Source: Epiperipatus broadwayi (taxonomy: Eukaryota; Onychophora; Udeonychophora; Euonychophora; Peripatidae). Taken from it: DNA of 64,000 nucleotides. How positions within the stretch are numbered: position 1 is the first letter of the stretch; every line of letters begins with the position of its first letter. The notes under the pieces were generated by a model that saw only the letters and a list, made by a program, of their open reading frames with translations, did no database searches and was not told where the DNA came from. A program made the translations under genes and the position numbers. The stretch is from positions 7,421,594 through 7,485,593 of the forward strand of contig JAQFVV010012416.1 of assembly GCA_028023455.1 (NCBI GenBank). Direction: 5' to 3'. Below are positions 1 to 11,370 of this stretch, one piece after another.

Positions 1-52
1 TGAGTACTACCTCCTCCTCGCTGTCATAATGTGCGTCCGTCTGTTGGTCCAT
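1..52 (-). CDS. First coding exon of an unidentified host protein (partial, runs off left edge)
   Basis: Read on the minus strand from the ATG at 52-50, the frame is open to the window edge and encodes MDQQTDAHYDSEEEVVL, an acidic N-terminus unlike the low-complexity translations around it. The start has a good context: A at -3, G at +4, preceded by a run of A. The 52 bases hold several CpG dinucleotides and have mixed base composition, unlike the AT-rich flank. A possible splice acceptor (tttctgtag on the minus strand) lies about 22 bases upstream of the ATG, so the 5'UTR may be spliced. I do not recognise the protein. The start and frame are seen directly. That this is a real exon is inferred from composition and start context. 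It could still be a chance 17-codon frame. Confidence 0.45.
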   Translation of the reverse strand, partial: MDQQTDAHYDSEEEVVL

Positions 53-786
53 TTTTTTTTTTTTTTGCTATTTTGCTACAGAAAGTCACAATTTATTTTA
101 AACGTATTTTAATACAATCTATATAAGTATATTGTATTATGTATATCTAGGAGCTATATCCTGTATGTGCAGAAAAAAAATTTTAGTTCTATATATAAAA
201 AAAATAAGTCAATATTCTAAATTCTTTATTTATGTTTTCAGAAATTAACTTTGCCTACCTCACGAGGTCCTATCTTAACCCTATGCCTATATGTATCTGT
301 TTATACATGAAAATATATAAAATCCTGCCGTGTCTGTCTTTAATAACTATACCACATATTATTCTCCTCACTTTACTTTATTTATATTTCATTAAAATAT
401 CATTGCTATGTTAATATAACTGAAATAATCCACTTACAGCTTGACCTGGCTTTCTCTGACACCTGAAACAACTAAAAAATGCATTTACATTAATACAAGT
501 ATATATATATAAAGAAATATGTGAGCAAAATATACATGTCATGTTTAAAATTATTTTGGCTCACTAAGCATACATTGTTATTTTGATCATCTACTATAAT
601 TTAGTTTATTTGATATCCGATATGAGAAATTGCACTTGCCGACAAATTTATTTGAAAAGGGCGCCAGTCGACAAGACAATGGCCATATCAAATATACATA
701 TTAATGGATAATGATCCAAGCACACATTTATAAGGGTTTATAAAGTTTCAATGCAATTAAAATTTTACTTTGCGTTTCAGTTCACT
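53..786. other. Non-coding AT-rich flank upstream of the minus-strand exon
   Basis: Apart from a poly-T run at 53-66 nothing specific is visible. The open frame at 232-414 is a low-complexity translation rich in I, L, Y and K and is not credible as a gene. If the exon at 1-52 is real, this stretch is its 5' intron or promoter side. Confidence 0.4.
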
Positions 787-915
787 TTAAAAAAATTTAA
801 TTTGATTCTGCTGAACGAAAAAAAAAATCTCTGCATGAATAAGTAAATGCTATTTTAAATGACACAATATTATTTAAATCTAAGACGTATAACAACTAAG
901 TACGGTAATTTGTCT

Positions 916-1100
916 GACCTGGGATCGAAACCAGTTACCATTTTGGTCATGACACACAAAAAAAATTTAAACAGCCTAAAGTACGATTAACAAAATAAAA
1001 TATATACACAAAAAAAAAATTAAAAATAGAAGTAAAATCCCATGATAACTGCCACTCCGAATTATGAACCTGGGATCGAAACCAACTACCATTTTGGTCA
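916..1100 (-). repeat. Pair of 35-bp direct repeats with a tRNA B-box-like core
   Basis: Copies at 916-950 and 1066-1100, offset by 150 bases, share GA(C/A)CCTGGGATCGAAACCA followed by a near-identical second half ending in ATTTTGGTCA. On the minus strand the core GGTTTCGATCCC resembles the internal B box of an RNA polymerase III tRNA promoter. No A box or cloverleaf is evident, so these look like 3' halves of tRNA-derived repeats. Confidence 0.4.
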
Positions 1101-1488
1101 CAACCCGAAATAGATGAACAATTATCAAGCAATTTTACAGAATCACGCATTGAGATCAAAAACTGTTTCAAAAAAACATTTATATAAAAATGGGTTTTAC
1201 CAAACTATAACGAAGTGTATACCATATACACCCATATATATGAATATGTACACACCAAATAAGCATATATATGACTACATATAAATATACAAACAGATAT
1301 ACCTATACAAATATTTCTTTTATTATTATGTACATGACTTTATTAGAAAAAATGTCATATTGCAAACCGCATACTCCTATTATTTCAGGCAAGTAACGCT
1401 GGTCACAACTATGACACGGAAACAACAATTGCAGACATAGACCTATTATTTCAGGCTACTCAGCAATTCTGAACTCTAAAGTGTAAGG

Positions 1489-1595
1489 GGTCTTCACCTA
1501 AACGGTTACTCAAGGAATCTTCATAAACGATCACTAAAAAAACAAGGGCTTCACCTAACGGTTACTCAAAAGGTCTTCACCTAACGGTTACTCAA
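1489..1595. repeat. 25-bp minisatellite, four units
   Basis: Units at 1489-1513, 1514-1537 (diverged), 1546-1569 and 1571-1595 share GGTCTTCACCTAACGGTTAC followed by TCAA. Three units are nearly identical and the second is degenerate. The phrase CCTATTATTTCAGGC also occurs twice just upstream (about 1375 and 1442). Confidence 0.7.
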
Positions 1596-2700
1596 TAAAT
1601 GATTCAATAGCATAATCCGAAATGGAGAAAAAAAAAAATCTTAACTAAAGGGTGGCTGACATATATGTTATACAAAAATATATCTATTTATTAACGAACA
1701 TACGCATTTACTTTTCATAAAGATAAAATTAAGTTTGCTAGTATTGAAACAAAACTTAATTTATATTTGGTAGGACACGTAATTACAAAATATTTAACAG
1801 TGAACGAGAATTTTGCATGATTATAGCATTCATTTTATATAAAAACGAAATGCAGAGAAAGTGAAAAAAAAATGTTTGTTAACACCATACAATGACACGT
1901 GTAATTTTGACTTATCAAAGCTTTCAATCTATGAAAAAAAATTCTATTAACGAAAAAAAAAGGTTATCTAAGATATTTACAAAAATTTATCCAAACGGAA
2001 AATAAAAATCTATTATGTACTGTACTTTTTTTTTTTTTGACTCAAAATATTAACACTACCGTTTATACTATATTTCGAAAAAAAACATTATTATTCCAAA
2101 CTTTTTCATATTTGAGCGATACTAAAAACAATCTAAAGTACGAAAGCTAATTTAAGGGAGGGCGGGTGGGTATATATTTGACACTTCCGCCTTATCGAAG
2201 CTATCTACTTTATACGACAAAAAAAATATGGCGTACTGGCCATGACGGAATTACTCATTAGGGAAAAAAAATTACTTTAACTCTGAAATCTTCTTTTCTA
2301 ATCACACACAAAAAAAAAACAACTGACGGCGTGTTAACTTTTTAACTATAAAATATTCATTTTCTATATATCAAACTCGGAAAAAAAATGTTTAGCTTAT
2401 GGCACATTTAACTTCTTAATTAATTAAAAAAAATGACATTTAGCTCACGTTAGGAAACAAACTTGGAAAAATTATACATATATTATTTTTATATAAATAT
2501 ATTCAACTAAAACTAACTTCTCAGGGTAGTAATTTTTTTTTTTTTTAAAAAATGACATACGTCCCACTGCGACAAACTAGAAGCAAAAAAAAATTCACGT
2601 ATAACTAACAATTATTTCGTGTTATTTAAAAAAAACATTATATATATGTGTGTACAAACCCGGGAAAAAAAATCTACATATATATTATTCATTAATTTAA

Positions 2701-3138
2701 AACAGAAAAAAGTAAAAAACATTATACACACATACAAATGTTATACAGGGCATTGCAGGGTATGGAAAATTTCGAATAGCCACACGATGGGCGTCCAGAA
2801 TTACGGAAAAAAAAAAATCTACTGTGACAGTCAGATTATGTATGCTGGTTTAACCTAGTTCGAGTCCTAAGCGAAAGTACCTCGAGGCCACTATACGCGA
2901 AATATTAAATAAAGAATATAATAACCTCTGCCCTATTTCGCCTATTCTCGGGGCTAATTCACGAACCAACAACACCATCTGAGCCACGCATAAATTATTT
3001 TTCAACCGGCCACAAAGCTTAGCAACAGCGGTAGAGACATGGACGGGAAATCCTAAAGAGCTAAAAGCTAAATGTGTAAAGTACATAAAAAGATGTGTTG
3101 GTGTTTGCGTTTTGCGTGCCTGGATCATTGAAAAGTAA
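2701..3138 (+). pseudogene. Unidentified coding-like segment with internal stops
   Basis: One plus-strand frame runs from about 2716 to a TAA at 3136-3138 with only two internal stops (TAA 2851-2853 and TGA 2980-2982). Its product is compositionally protein-like: basic, with segments such as YGKFRIATRWASRITEKKK, YLEATIREILNKEYNNLCP and ETWTGNPKELKAKCVKYIKR. The stretch is richer in CpG and more complex than its surroundings. The antisense frame 2850-3149 is also open (99 codons), so the coding strand is uncertain. I recognise no family. It could be a decayed mobile-element ORF or an old exon. Coding origin is an inference from composition only. Confidence 0.3.
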
Positions 3139-4879
3139 AAATAAAGCATTTAATATAACTAAGAAACTCAAGTTTTTGATAATTAAATAATGTTTAATTA
3201 CTGGCTTTAAAATATGAATAAAGCTTTAATGGCCTCCGCTATTCCCCTAAATTACTGCAACAAACTAATTAGACAATAAAAAGAAAACAAGTTAATAGGT
3301 TTGCGGTCAAATTCTTTTCTTCCCAATTTTATTAAAAAAATTCCAACTCGATCTTCTCGATAAAGTACGATAGATAATAAAAACCTTTCGCAAAGCATTT
3401 CTTATGGCTTTGCGCTAAAAACCGGGTTTAAAATTAACTTAGAACGTATATAGCTAAATCAAATATACGTGACTAGCTAATGGCGGACAAAAAAGAGGTG
3501 TTATCAAAAAGATCAAGTTGGCACACAAAAGAAACTGACTTGGATTTAATTAACAACATAAATAAAATTGGAAAGTGATTTCAAATGACAAAAAAAAATT
3601 AATTATTAAATTTAACCGCAACGAAATACTAAATATTTACAATGGTTAGTAAGGAAGAATAGCGAAGGTAAAAAGGTTACATATAGCTAGATGATCCCAA
3701 AATATATTTAAGGTTAATTCATAAAATGTTTACATAGCAAGACATATATTTCAATACAACAATAAAACAATATGAATCAAAAGTAGCATACGAGATAGTT
3801 TAATTTAGGAGATACGATACCGTCCTTTTTCCGTGATGTTCCCTACGGCGTCCGTGGCTTGATCCGACCGACGATAGGTGTTTGTCCGGACAATGAAAAT
3901 ATGAAGTATGGCTTCCATGAAAAGTTCTCCAGACACGGCATAGAGTTCATATGGTTATTGATTGGATGTTAAGGCATTTTGGATGGTATTTAGGAACCTC
4001 GGGATAGGCAAAGCTATGATTTGCCTAGCCAAGCATATCCATTTTCCTCAAAATACGGTTGGTTTTAACTGGAGCAGGTTCCAACTTCTCCATTGTTTGA
4101 AAATGACAGCTGTATAACTTTTTTTGAAGCACAAGCTAAATGTGAAGCAAAATCTGACGGATTTCTCCCAAGAGAAATCTGAATGCACTTTCCAGAAAGC
4201 TTGGAAATAAAACAGCAAGAAAAATCTTAATAAATCGCCTTCACAAGCAAAATCAGAATCAAACGACTCCTTCAAAAAGAAAAGTCTGAATAATTATCTC
4301 TTTTGTTCTCCCTACTATTTATACTTTCTCTGACAGCTACCTTCCATTGTTTGTATGATCTGAGATCTTGATAAGCCCCCCCTTGCTGCTTTGTTTTAAA
4401 ACAACACGTTCTAAAAATAACTTCAATTTTTTTACTCTAACTTTCTTACTTTAAAGTTGGAATTCTATTAATTAAAAAGCAAGAAAGAAAATGCCATCTT
4501 TAATTAGACTTGAACGACTCACTAATTAAAATATACATTCTTTCAGAAATGTTGGTGGGCTTATCTCAAAATCAAATCATACTAAATATTTTAATAAAAT
4601 TTGAACAACAATATATTTTTATTTTACAATAGAATAAGCATTTTATCTCAGCAGAATTTTGCATTACCTCATATATATACGCTAGATGTATATATATGTT
4701 TGACTAATAGGTTAAGCAATTTTGATCAATAGAATGAAATTTATTTAAAATAAAATATTTAACTGTAATACACATTTAATAAGCATAACTATTTTTAACT
4801 CTAATGCAAAACCCTGCTGATATTGAACTATAAACTTAATTTAGGTCTACAATATTAATTAAGTTTATAGGAAGATGTG
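3139..4879. other. No gene recognised; contains a CpG-containing complex patch
   Basis: Mostly AT-rich and non-coding. The patch at about 3790-4020 stands out: it carries several CpGs (CGATACCGTCC, CGGCGTCCG, CCGACCGACGATA) and little homopolymer. It might be a promoter or 5'UTR exon of the minus-strand gene whose coding start is at 52, but no TATA box, initiator or splice pair can be assigned with confidence. A short inverted repeat (TATAAACTTAATT at about 4830 and AATTAAGTTTATA at about 4857) sits just before the truncated LINE. Confidence 0.3.
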
Positions 4880-4883
4880 AAGC

Positions 4884-6642
4884 ATGGATTGGACTTCAGA
4901 TCCATTGCTTCAATATATCTATAAACGAGATTTACAAGAGTATATAAAACAAATTGAAATTAATATTTCTTCTAATCCTAGAGAATTCTGGAATTTTGTT
5001 AATAATTCAGGCTTGGGTAAGAAAAAGGTTCAAATGACTCACGGTTCTGCATTAAATGCAGATGATTTTTCTAAACATTTTGCAGAGTTATACTTTTCAC
5101 AACATGGAATTGATTCTAAAATTACATTTCCTGGCAATTTGTCTAGTGCTAAATGTACAATTGATCATATCTCTAGGGAAGATGTTATTGTAGCTATTAG
5201 GAGGCTTAAGACTCACTCTAGTTTAGGATGTGATAATATTCCTTCTTTTATTTATAAGGGGCTAGCCGAATTTATTGCAGTACCTCTTGCCTTTGTTTTT
5301 AATCTGTCTCTTAATTCCAGTACTTTTCCTAGTGTTTTGAAATGTGCTAAAATGGTTCCAATCTTCAAAAATGGTGATCGAGATTGTGTTTCTAATTATA
5401 GACCAATTTCTGTTTTGCATACCATTGCAAGAATTTTTGAGAGATGTATTTATAATAAAATTATTTCAGATGTGGGTAAGATAATTTCTTCTTCTCAACA
5501 TGGTTTTAGTCCTAATAGATCAATTGATAGTAATCTACTGACAATTTATGATCATATAGCTCATGCTATTGAAGATCGTCAAAGACTAGATGTTATTTAT
5601 TTTGATTTGTCAAAAGCCTTTGATAAAGTTGATCACAGTGTTTTACTTCATAAATTACATAAAATAGGTTTCTCTAATAAACTTGTATATTGGTTTCAAT
5701 CATTTCTATGTAGTCGTACAGCATATATTAAATTCAATAATAAAGTTTCATTTAATTTTGAATGCAATTTAGGTGTTCCACAGGGTAGTATTTTAGCACC
5801 CATGCTGTTTAATGTTTACATTAATGATCTTAATGATTGCTTGAGATATTCTTTTCTGTTAAGCTATGCTGATGACTGTAAGATTTTTAGAAGAATTGTA
5901 TCAGTGAGCGATTGTGTTCTCCTTCAGAAGGATATTGATAACTTTAGTGCTTGGTGTCAGTCAAATAATATGACAGTTAATTTTGATAAATGTTCCTTTA
6001 TGTCTTATTCCAAAAAATCTGAAGTTTTACAGTTTTATTATTATATCAATTCTCATAAAATTATTTCAGTTAAATGCCAAAAAGATCTTGGAATTATGTT
6101 TTCTTGTAATGGATCTTTTATTCCTCATTTTGAAATGATTGTTGGTAAAGCTTTTTAAGGTTATGGGTGCCATTCTTAGACATGGTTATCAGTTCAGTAA
6201 TGATACTAAGCGGAAATTGTTTTTTTCATTGGTTCTTCCTATTATTGAATATGGTTCAATAATTTGGAACCCTAGTTCTTTGCAAGGATGTAACTTGTTG
6301 CAGTCTATTTCAAAGAAGTTTTTCAAATATGTTTCTTGGGAGGGTAAAATGATTAATCTTTCATCTAGACGAAAGTATAGGGATTTGAAATATTTTTATA
6401 AAATTGTTAATAAACAGGTTATTTTATCAGATATAGTTTCAACTATCTCAGTTAGGTCTTTGAGTTATGATACTAGGTCTACTTGTGTATATCAGATTCA
6501 AACATGCCGTTCTAATATTCTTAAATTTTCTCCTTTATTTAGGTTACCCTCTTTATATAATCAAATTGGGAGTAACCTTAATCTGTGTGACATTGATTAT
6601 AAGAAATTTTGTAAACTTGTTAAACTGAAATGTGAAGTTTGA
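4884..6642 (+). pseudogene. Non-LTR reverse transcriptase, single frameshift
   Basis: The first frame (4884-6158, 424 codons) carries the ordered RT motifs: NYRPISVL, HGFSPNRS, motif A FDLSKAFDKVDH (Asp at residue 241), motif B GVPQGS (297-302) and catalytic motif C YADD (328-331, nucleotides 5865-5876). All catalytic aspartates are present. Near 6150-6158 a T-run shifts the frame. The thumb and C-terminus continue in another frame to 6642, with LFFSLVLPIIEYGSIIWNP and LSSRRKYRDLKYFYKIVN, both typical of the Jockey/CR1 group. The protein would copy its own RNA at the integration site. The ATG at 4884 lies at the 5' truncation point and is not a native start. A one-base indel in a homopolymer could be a real mutation or a sequencing error. 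Confidence 0.85.
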
Positions 6643-6745
6643 TTTTGTCTTTTAAATTTTACTTTATTATGTATACATTTATATTTTCATTTTATGTTAT
6701 ATGTTTTATTTTCACTTTTATTGTATGTGCAAGCTGTAATTGGCT

Positions 6746-8142
<1,397 letters not shown>

Positions 8143-8677
8143 GTCTATAACCTAGTGTCAAGACCAAATGAATCTTGAGCCAGGGAAACCCATTTAGAGA
8201 AATCACATGGGTGGAGCTAGCATCATCTTAACCCACTCAGCAACAATGTAAACTGCTGGGATCTGCATCCAGCTGATTAGAAAATGATGAGGCAGGAGAA
8301 GTGAAGGTATGCATATATCAACGCAGCTTCAATGACCACATTCATTACTAAACTGCTCGGGCAACAGCTTTCATCATATGTGGGCCCCTAAGATACTGTT
8401 ATTCTTGCCCACAAAGCACCTTAAGTCCAAAAAAGCTGAGGTGAAGAATGCCGGAACAGTTTAGTGACTCCTATAACAAAGATGGTCATTGGAACTGTGT
8501 TGATATACACATACTTTCACTTCTCCTGTCTCATAATTCTCTAATCAGTTAGATGCAGACCCTAGCAGTTTATACTGTTGCTGGTTGTGCTAAGATAGTA
8601 TTAGCCCCATCCTTGTCTTTCTCTAAATAGGTTTCCCCAGCTCAAGGCTTACTTGGTGTTGACCCTAGTCTATACAC
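8143..8677. mobile_element. 535-bp palindromic (foldback) element
   Basis: The two halves are reverse complements with moderate divergence. Left arm is about 8143-8370 and right arm about 8441-8677, around a spacer near 8371-8440. Matching pieces include GAGAAGTGAAGGTATG (8297-8312) against the reverse complement of CATACTTTCACTTCTC, and TCAATGACCA against TGGTCATTGGA. The interior is non-coding and less AT-rich than its flanks. No target-site duplication could be identified. Similar in architecture to, but not in sequence with, the other foldback elements of this window. Confidence 0.75.
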
Positions 8678-9589
8678 TCCATAGAAGCTGAAACAACAGT
8701 TCTGGAGTATCCACTGTATTGCTGAGAGGAGAATCAGTAAATGAAATACCACCCTCCTGCACTGGCAGTAATGTTACACTGAAAACAGATATGTAGCACC
8801 CAATCATTAAGAGTTGTGATAAGGAGACAAAATTCCAAGTATGCCACAAATACTGCAGATGCACGATTGTGGCCTCTATTTTTAATTTTTCAAAATTTAT
8901 TCATGAATAAAATATCAAACTCAAGACAAAATGATATCTTGAAAACTAGAGAATAAAGATCAGAAAAATGTTGATTCTAATACAAAAAACTTGAAACGGC
9001 TGTAATTAACAAAAAAGGATGTTGAGAACCAGTGCTTTGTAAGAAAGAACAATAAAATTTATATTTTATCTATCAATATAGACAGTTCTTCAAATAATTA
9101 ACAAAATTTTAAATGCTTTTATCAATTCTGCACACACAATTGAAAAAATTATTCAGAATACTTTTATGTGAAACAAATCTTTGCCAATTTAATATTAAAT
9201 CTTTATAATATATATATAGCTTAACATTTTTAAACAATATTTACTACTTTTAATTTATCTCGTGCTTCATATAAAAGTATTTAACATAATAATTCCTAAT
9301 AAAATAAAATGTAAATCGTCCTGCACATTTTAGTGCAACGTTCACCAATCATGGCTTCAGACCTAAAATCTTAGATACTTCAAGCTTCTTGTGATCTCCC
9401 TAGCAATAAACCATTCCTTTATTTAAACTTACATTACAATTTATAATACAGTACTTTGTTTTCGTAGCAGTTACTTACATATTCTGCTACATATAAGATC
9501 AATAAACTCCCGAACAATTTATATCAGGATAATTCTCAGATAATTGTTTGTACTAAAATTCAAATGTTGAATTAATTTGCAAAAACAAA
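8678..9589. other. No gene recognised
   Basis: AT-rich. The open frame at 8670-8864 (minus) overlaps the end of the palindromic element and has no recognisable motif. Confidence 0.4.
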
Positions 9590-9602
9590 ATGAAAAAAAA
9601 AA

Positions 9603-9685
9603 GTCAAGCATTGTGACCGAGTGGTCAGCATAGCTGTCTTACAAGCAGTTGTCCCGGGTTCGCTTCCCGGCCGCTGCTTTGACAC
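9603..9685 (+). mobile_element. tRNA-like mini-element, anticodon position TAC
   Basis: A tRNA-sized body (9608-9677) has a perfect T arm (CCGGG TTCGCTT CCCGG), an anticodon stem around loop CTTACAA (anticodon TAC at 9640-9642) and a D arm containing GACCGAGTGGTCAGCA. The acceptor stem GCATTGT/CCGCTGC is imperfect, so it is probably not a working tRNA. Outside it, GTCAA and TTTGAC extend the stem. The 13 bases ATGAAAAAAAAAA occur on both sides (9590-9602 and 9686-9698), compatible with a target-site duplication though low in complexity. Closely related copies lie at 25387, 38645, 53995 and 55222. Confidence 0.75.
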
Positions 9686-10083
9686 ATGAAAAAAAAAAAA
9701 AAAAAAAGAAAATCTTTCATGAATTATATTAATTAAAAATACTTAAATTTATAAGATAATTATTAAATCTATTTTTATAATATATTGACTTTTTCACTTT
9801 GTACATAATTATGTTTATTTCCAAACATTTTAATCTTAGATACAAAAATTAAAAACAAAACTAAAAAAATCATAACTAAATTTGTTTGGAAGACAATTGT
9901 TTCCATAAATCATGAAATCGATACAATACTTTCACAACATTAATTCAGAAATAATACAAAATTATGGCTTTCTGCCCTTTTCTTTTCCAAAGTAAAATTT
10001 TAAAGATATAATAAACATCTCCATACTTCCCCATTCTTTTTAAATACATATAAATAAAGATATAATAAAAGACAAATGATCCC

Positions 10084-10150
10084 CAAGATGCAATTCGTGC
10101 TGAACCAGCACTCATCAATTGGCCCAGGTCACAATCTCTCATATACATCT
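10084..10150. repeat. Fragment of the 43-kb repeat family
   Basis: The stretch around CAGCACTCATCAATTGGCCC, followed by CACAATCTC and TATACATC, matches the repeat at about 43160-43205 and 43605-43650. Only this internal part is present. Confidence 0.5.
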
Positions 10151-10216
10151 TTATTATATGCAATTAAAATGTGAAAGTTTTATAAACAAACTTTTATTAA
10201 ATATAATGAGTATTAA

Positions 10217-10938
10217 TACCATGTTTCTCCAAAAATAATAATTTTTCCTTCAAAGGACAACTTAGGGCTTACTTTCAGGGATATCATATTTTTCCATGTA
10301 CAAAAATCTACATTTATTAAATATTACTAATTTTAATAGCACTTAAATAACTTTTACTACTCCTTGAATATGTCACATTTAGGATTATAATCATATCACA
10401 GAACATTCTCATTATATATGAGAATATTAAAAGTTATTTACGTACATGCTGTTAAAATTAGTAATATTTAATTTAAAATAATATATGAAACATTAAGCAG
10501 GCTTGATTAATTTGTAAACTAAGATCATCTGCTAGTAATAACTTTCAGCCTTTTCAGATATCAATGTTGATTTATTTACAATATACACACACGGTTGGGT
10601 GTCAAATGGAAGACGAATTCATGAATTCACTCAGATTGAATGAAGACACGTTGATAAATGAAAAATAAAATTGTATTTCCAAGTTCATTAAAAAGATTAG
10701 TCATAAGTCTGCCTACAAAATAATTTTGAGTAACATTTATTTATTTACCTACATTTATATTTATTTATACATTCATTACTTTATAACTCAATATGTCTGT
10801 CATGTTTTTCAACATACAAATGAATATGATTGACAATCTTAACTAGGTCTTATATTTGGGGTAGGGCTTATATTATCTGAAAAATCGTGCTAAGGCTTAT
10901 TTTCTGGTGGGGTCTTATTTTGAGAGAAACATGATAGT
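10217..10938. mobile_element. Non-autonomous element with inverted termini
   Basis: The left end CCATGTTTCTCCAAAAATAA (from 10219) is inversely repeated at the right end as TTATTTTGAGAGAAACATG (to about 10933). Further in, AGGGCTTACTTTC pairs loosely with TAAGGCTTATTTTC. No coding capacity. An internal palindrome has arms at 10319-10357 and 10428-10469. This looks like a MITE-type DNA transposon derivative; superfamily not assigned. Confidence 0.5.
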
Positions 10939-11022
10939 TAAAATAAAAAAAACTTTAAATATTGGCATACTATTTGGAGAAAGATGATAGTTAAAAAAAA
11001 ACGTATACTATTTGGAGAAAGG
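10931..11022. repeat. Short tandem duplication
   Basis: Two copies beginning ATGATAGTTAAA and ending ACTATTTGGAGAAAG lie at 10931-10983 and 10984-11022. The second is shorter inside. Confidence 0.65.
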
Positions 11023-11274
11023 TATATAAGAGAATCATATGGATCTTGATGAATTGCTTCCAGCAGAAAAGAAAAAACTTAAGTATTAAATAAATAATAT
11101 CAAATAAAATTTGACCATAGTATAATATAATCATAGTGCCTACATATTATATTTGTGTTTAAACATAATTTGTTTTGTAACACAATTGCCATTATGACAA
11201 ACATAGAAGGCTGTATATGAGACCTAATCTATTACAAAAATGTGTAGTGCTTGCAAGAAGTTGATGATGATAAA

Positions 11275-11370
11275 AAGAATGGATAACCAGCAATGAGATG
11301 GTTGAATACCATCACCACAATAATGAAAGTGCCTTTGAGCAACTTGAAAAACCAAACAAATGATAGATCA
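11275..11370 (+). pseudogene. RTE-type LINE C-terminal relic
   Basis: In the frame starting at 11275 the translation, after one stop, reads PAMRWLNTITTIMKVPLSNL followed by KNQ. This matches the conserved C-terminal end of RTE-type LINEs (R-x-R-W-x-D-x-I-T-x-x-x-M-x-x-x-L-x-x-L). Nothing of the RT core is visible upstream, so only the 3' end remains. The related copy at 36889-37310 carries the same segment. Confidence 0.5.

Larger units (their letters stand above)
787..2813 (+). repeat. Region of recurring A-tracts on one strand
   Basis: About twenty runs of 7-11 A occur on the plus strand (for example 818-827, 1010-1019, 1628-1638, 1864-1872, 1934-1941, 1953-1961, 2079-2086, 2381-2388, 2427-2434, 2803-2813), with only two long T runs (2026-2038, 2531-2542). 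Bases after the tract recur (TCT after four of them; TGTTTAGCT or TGACATTTAGCT after two), so this may be a heavily diverged tandem repeat. From 1913 to about 2500 seven of the tracts read Lys-Lys-Asn in one and the same frame, which is interrupted by many stops. The function is unknown. Confidence 0.4.
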
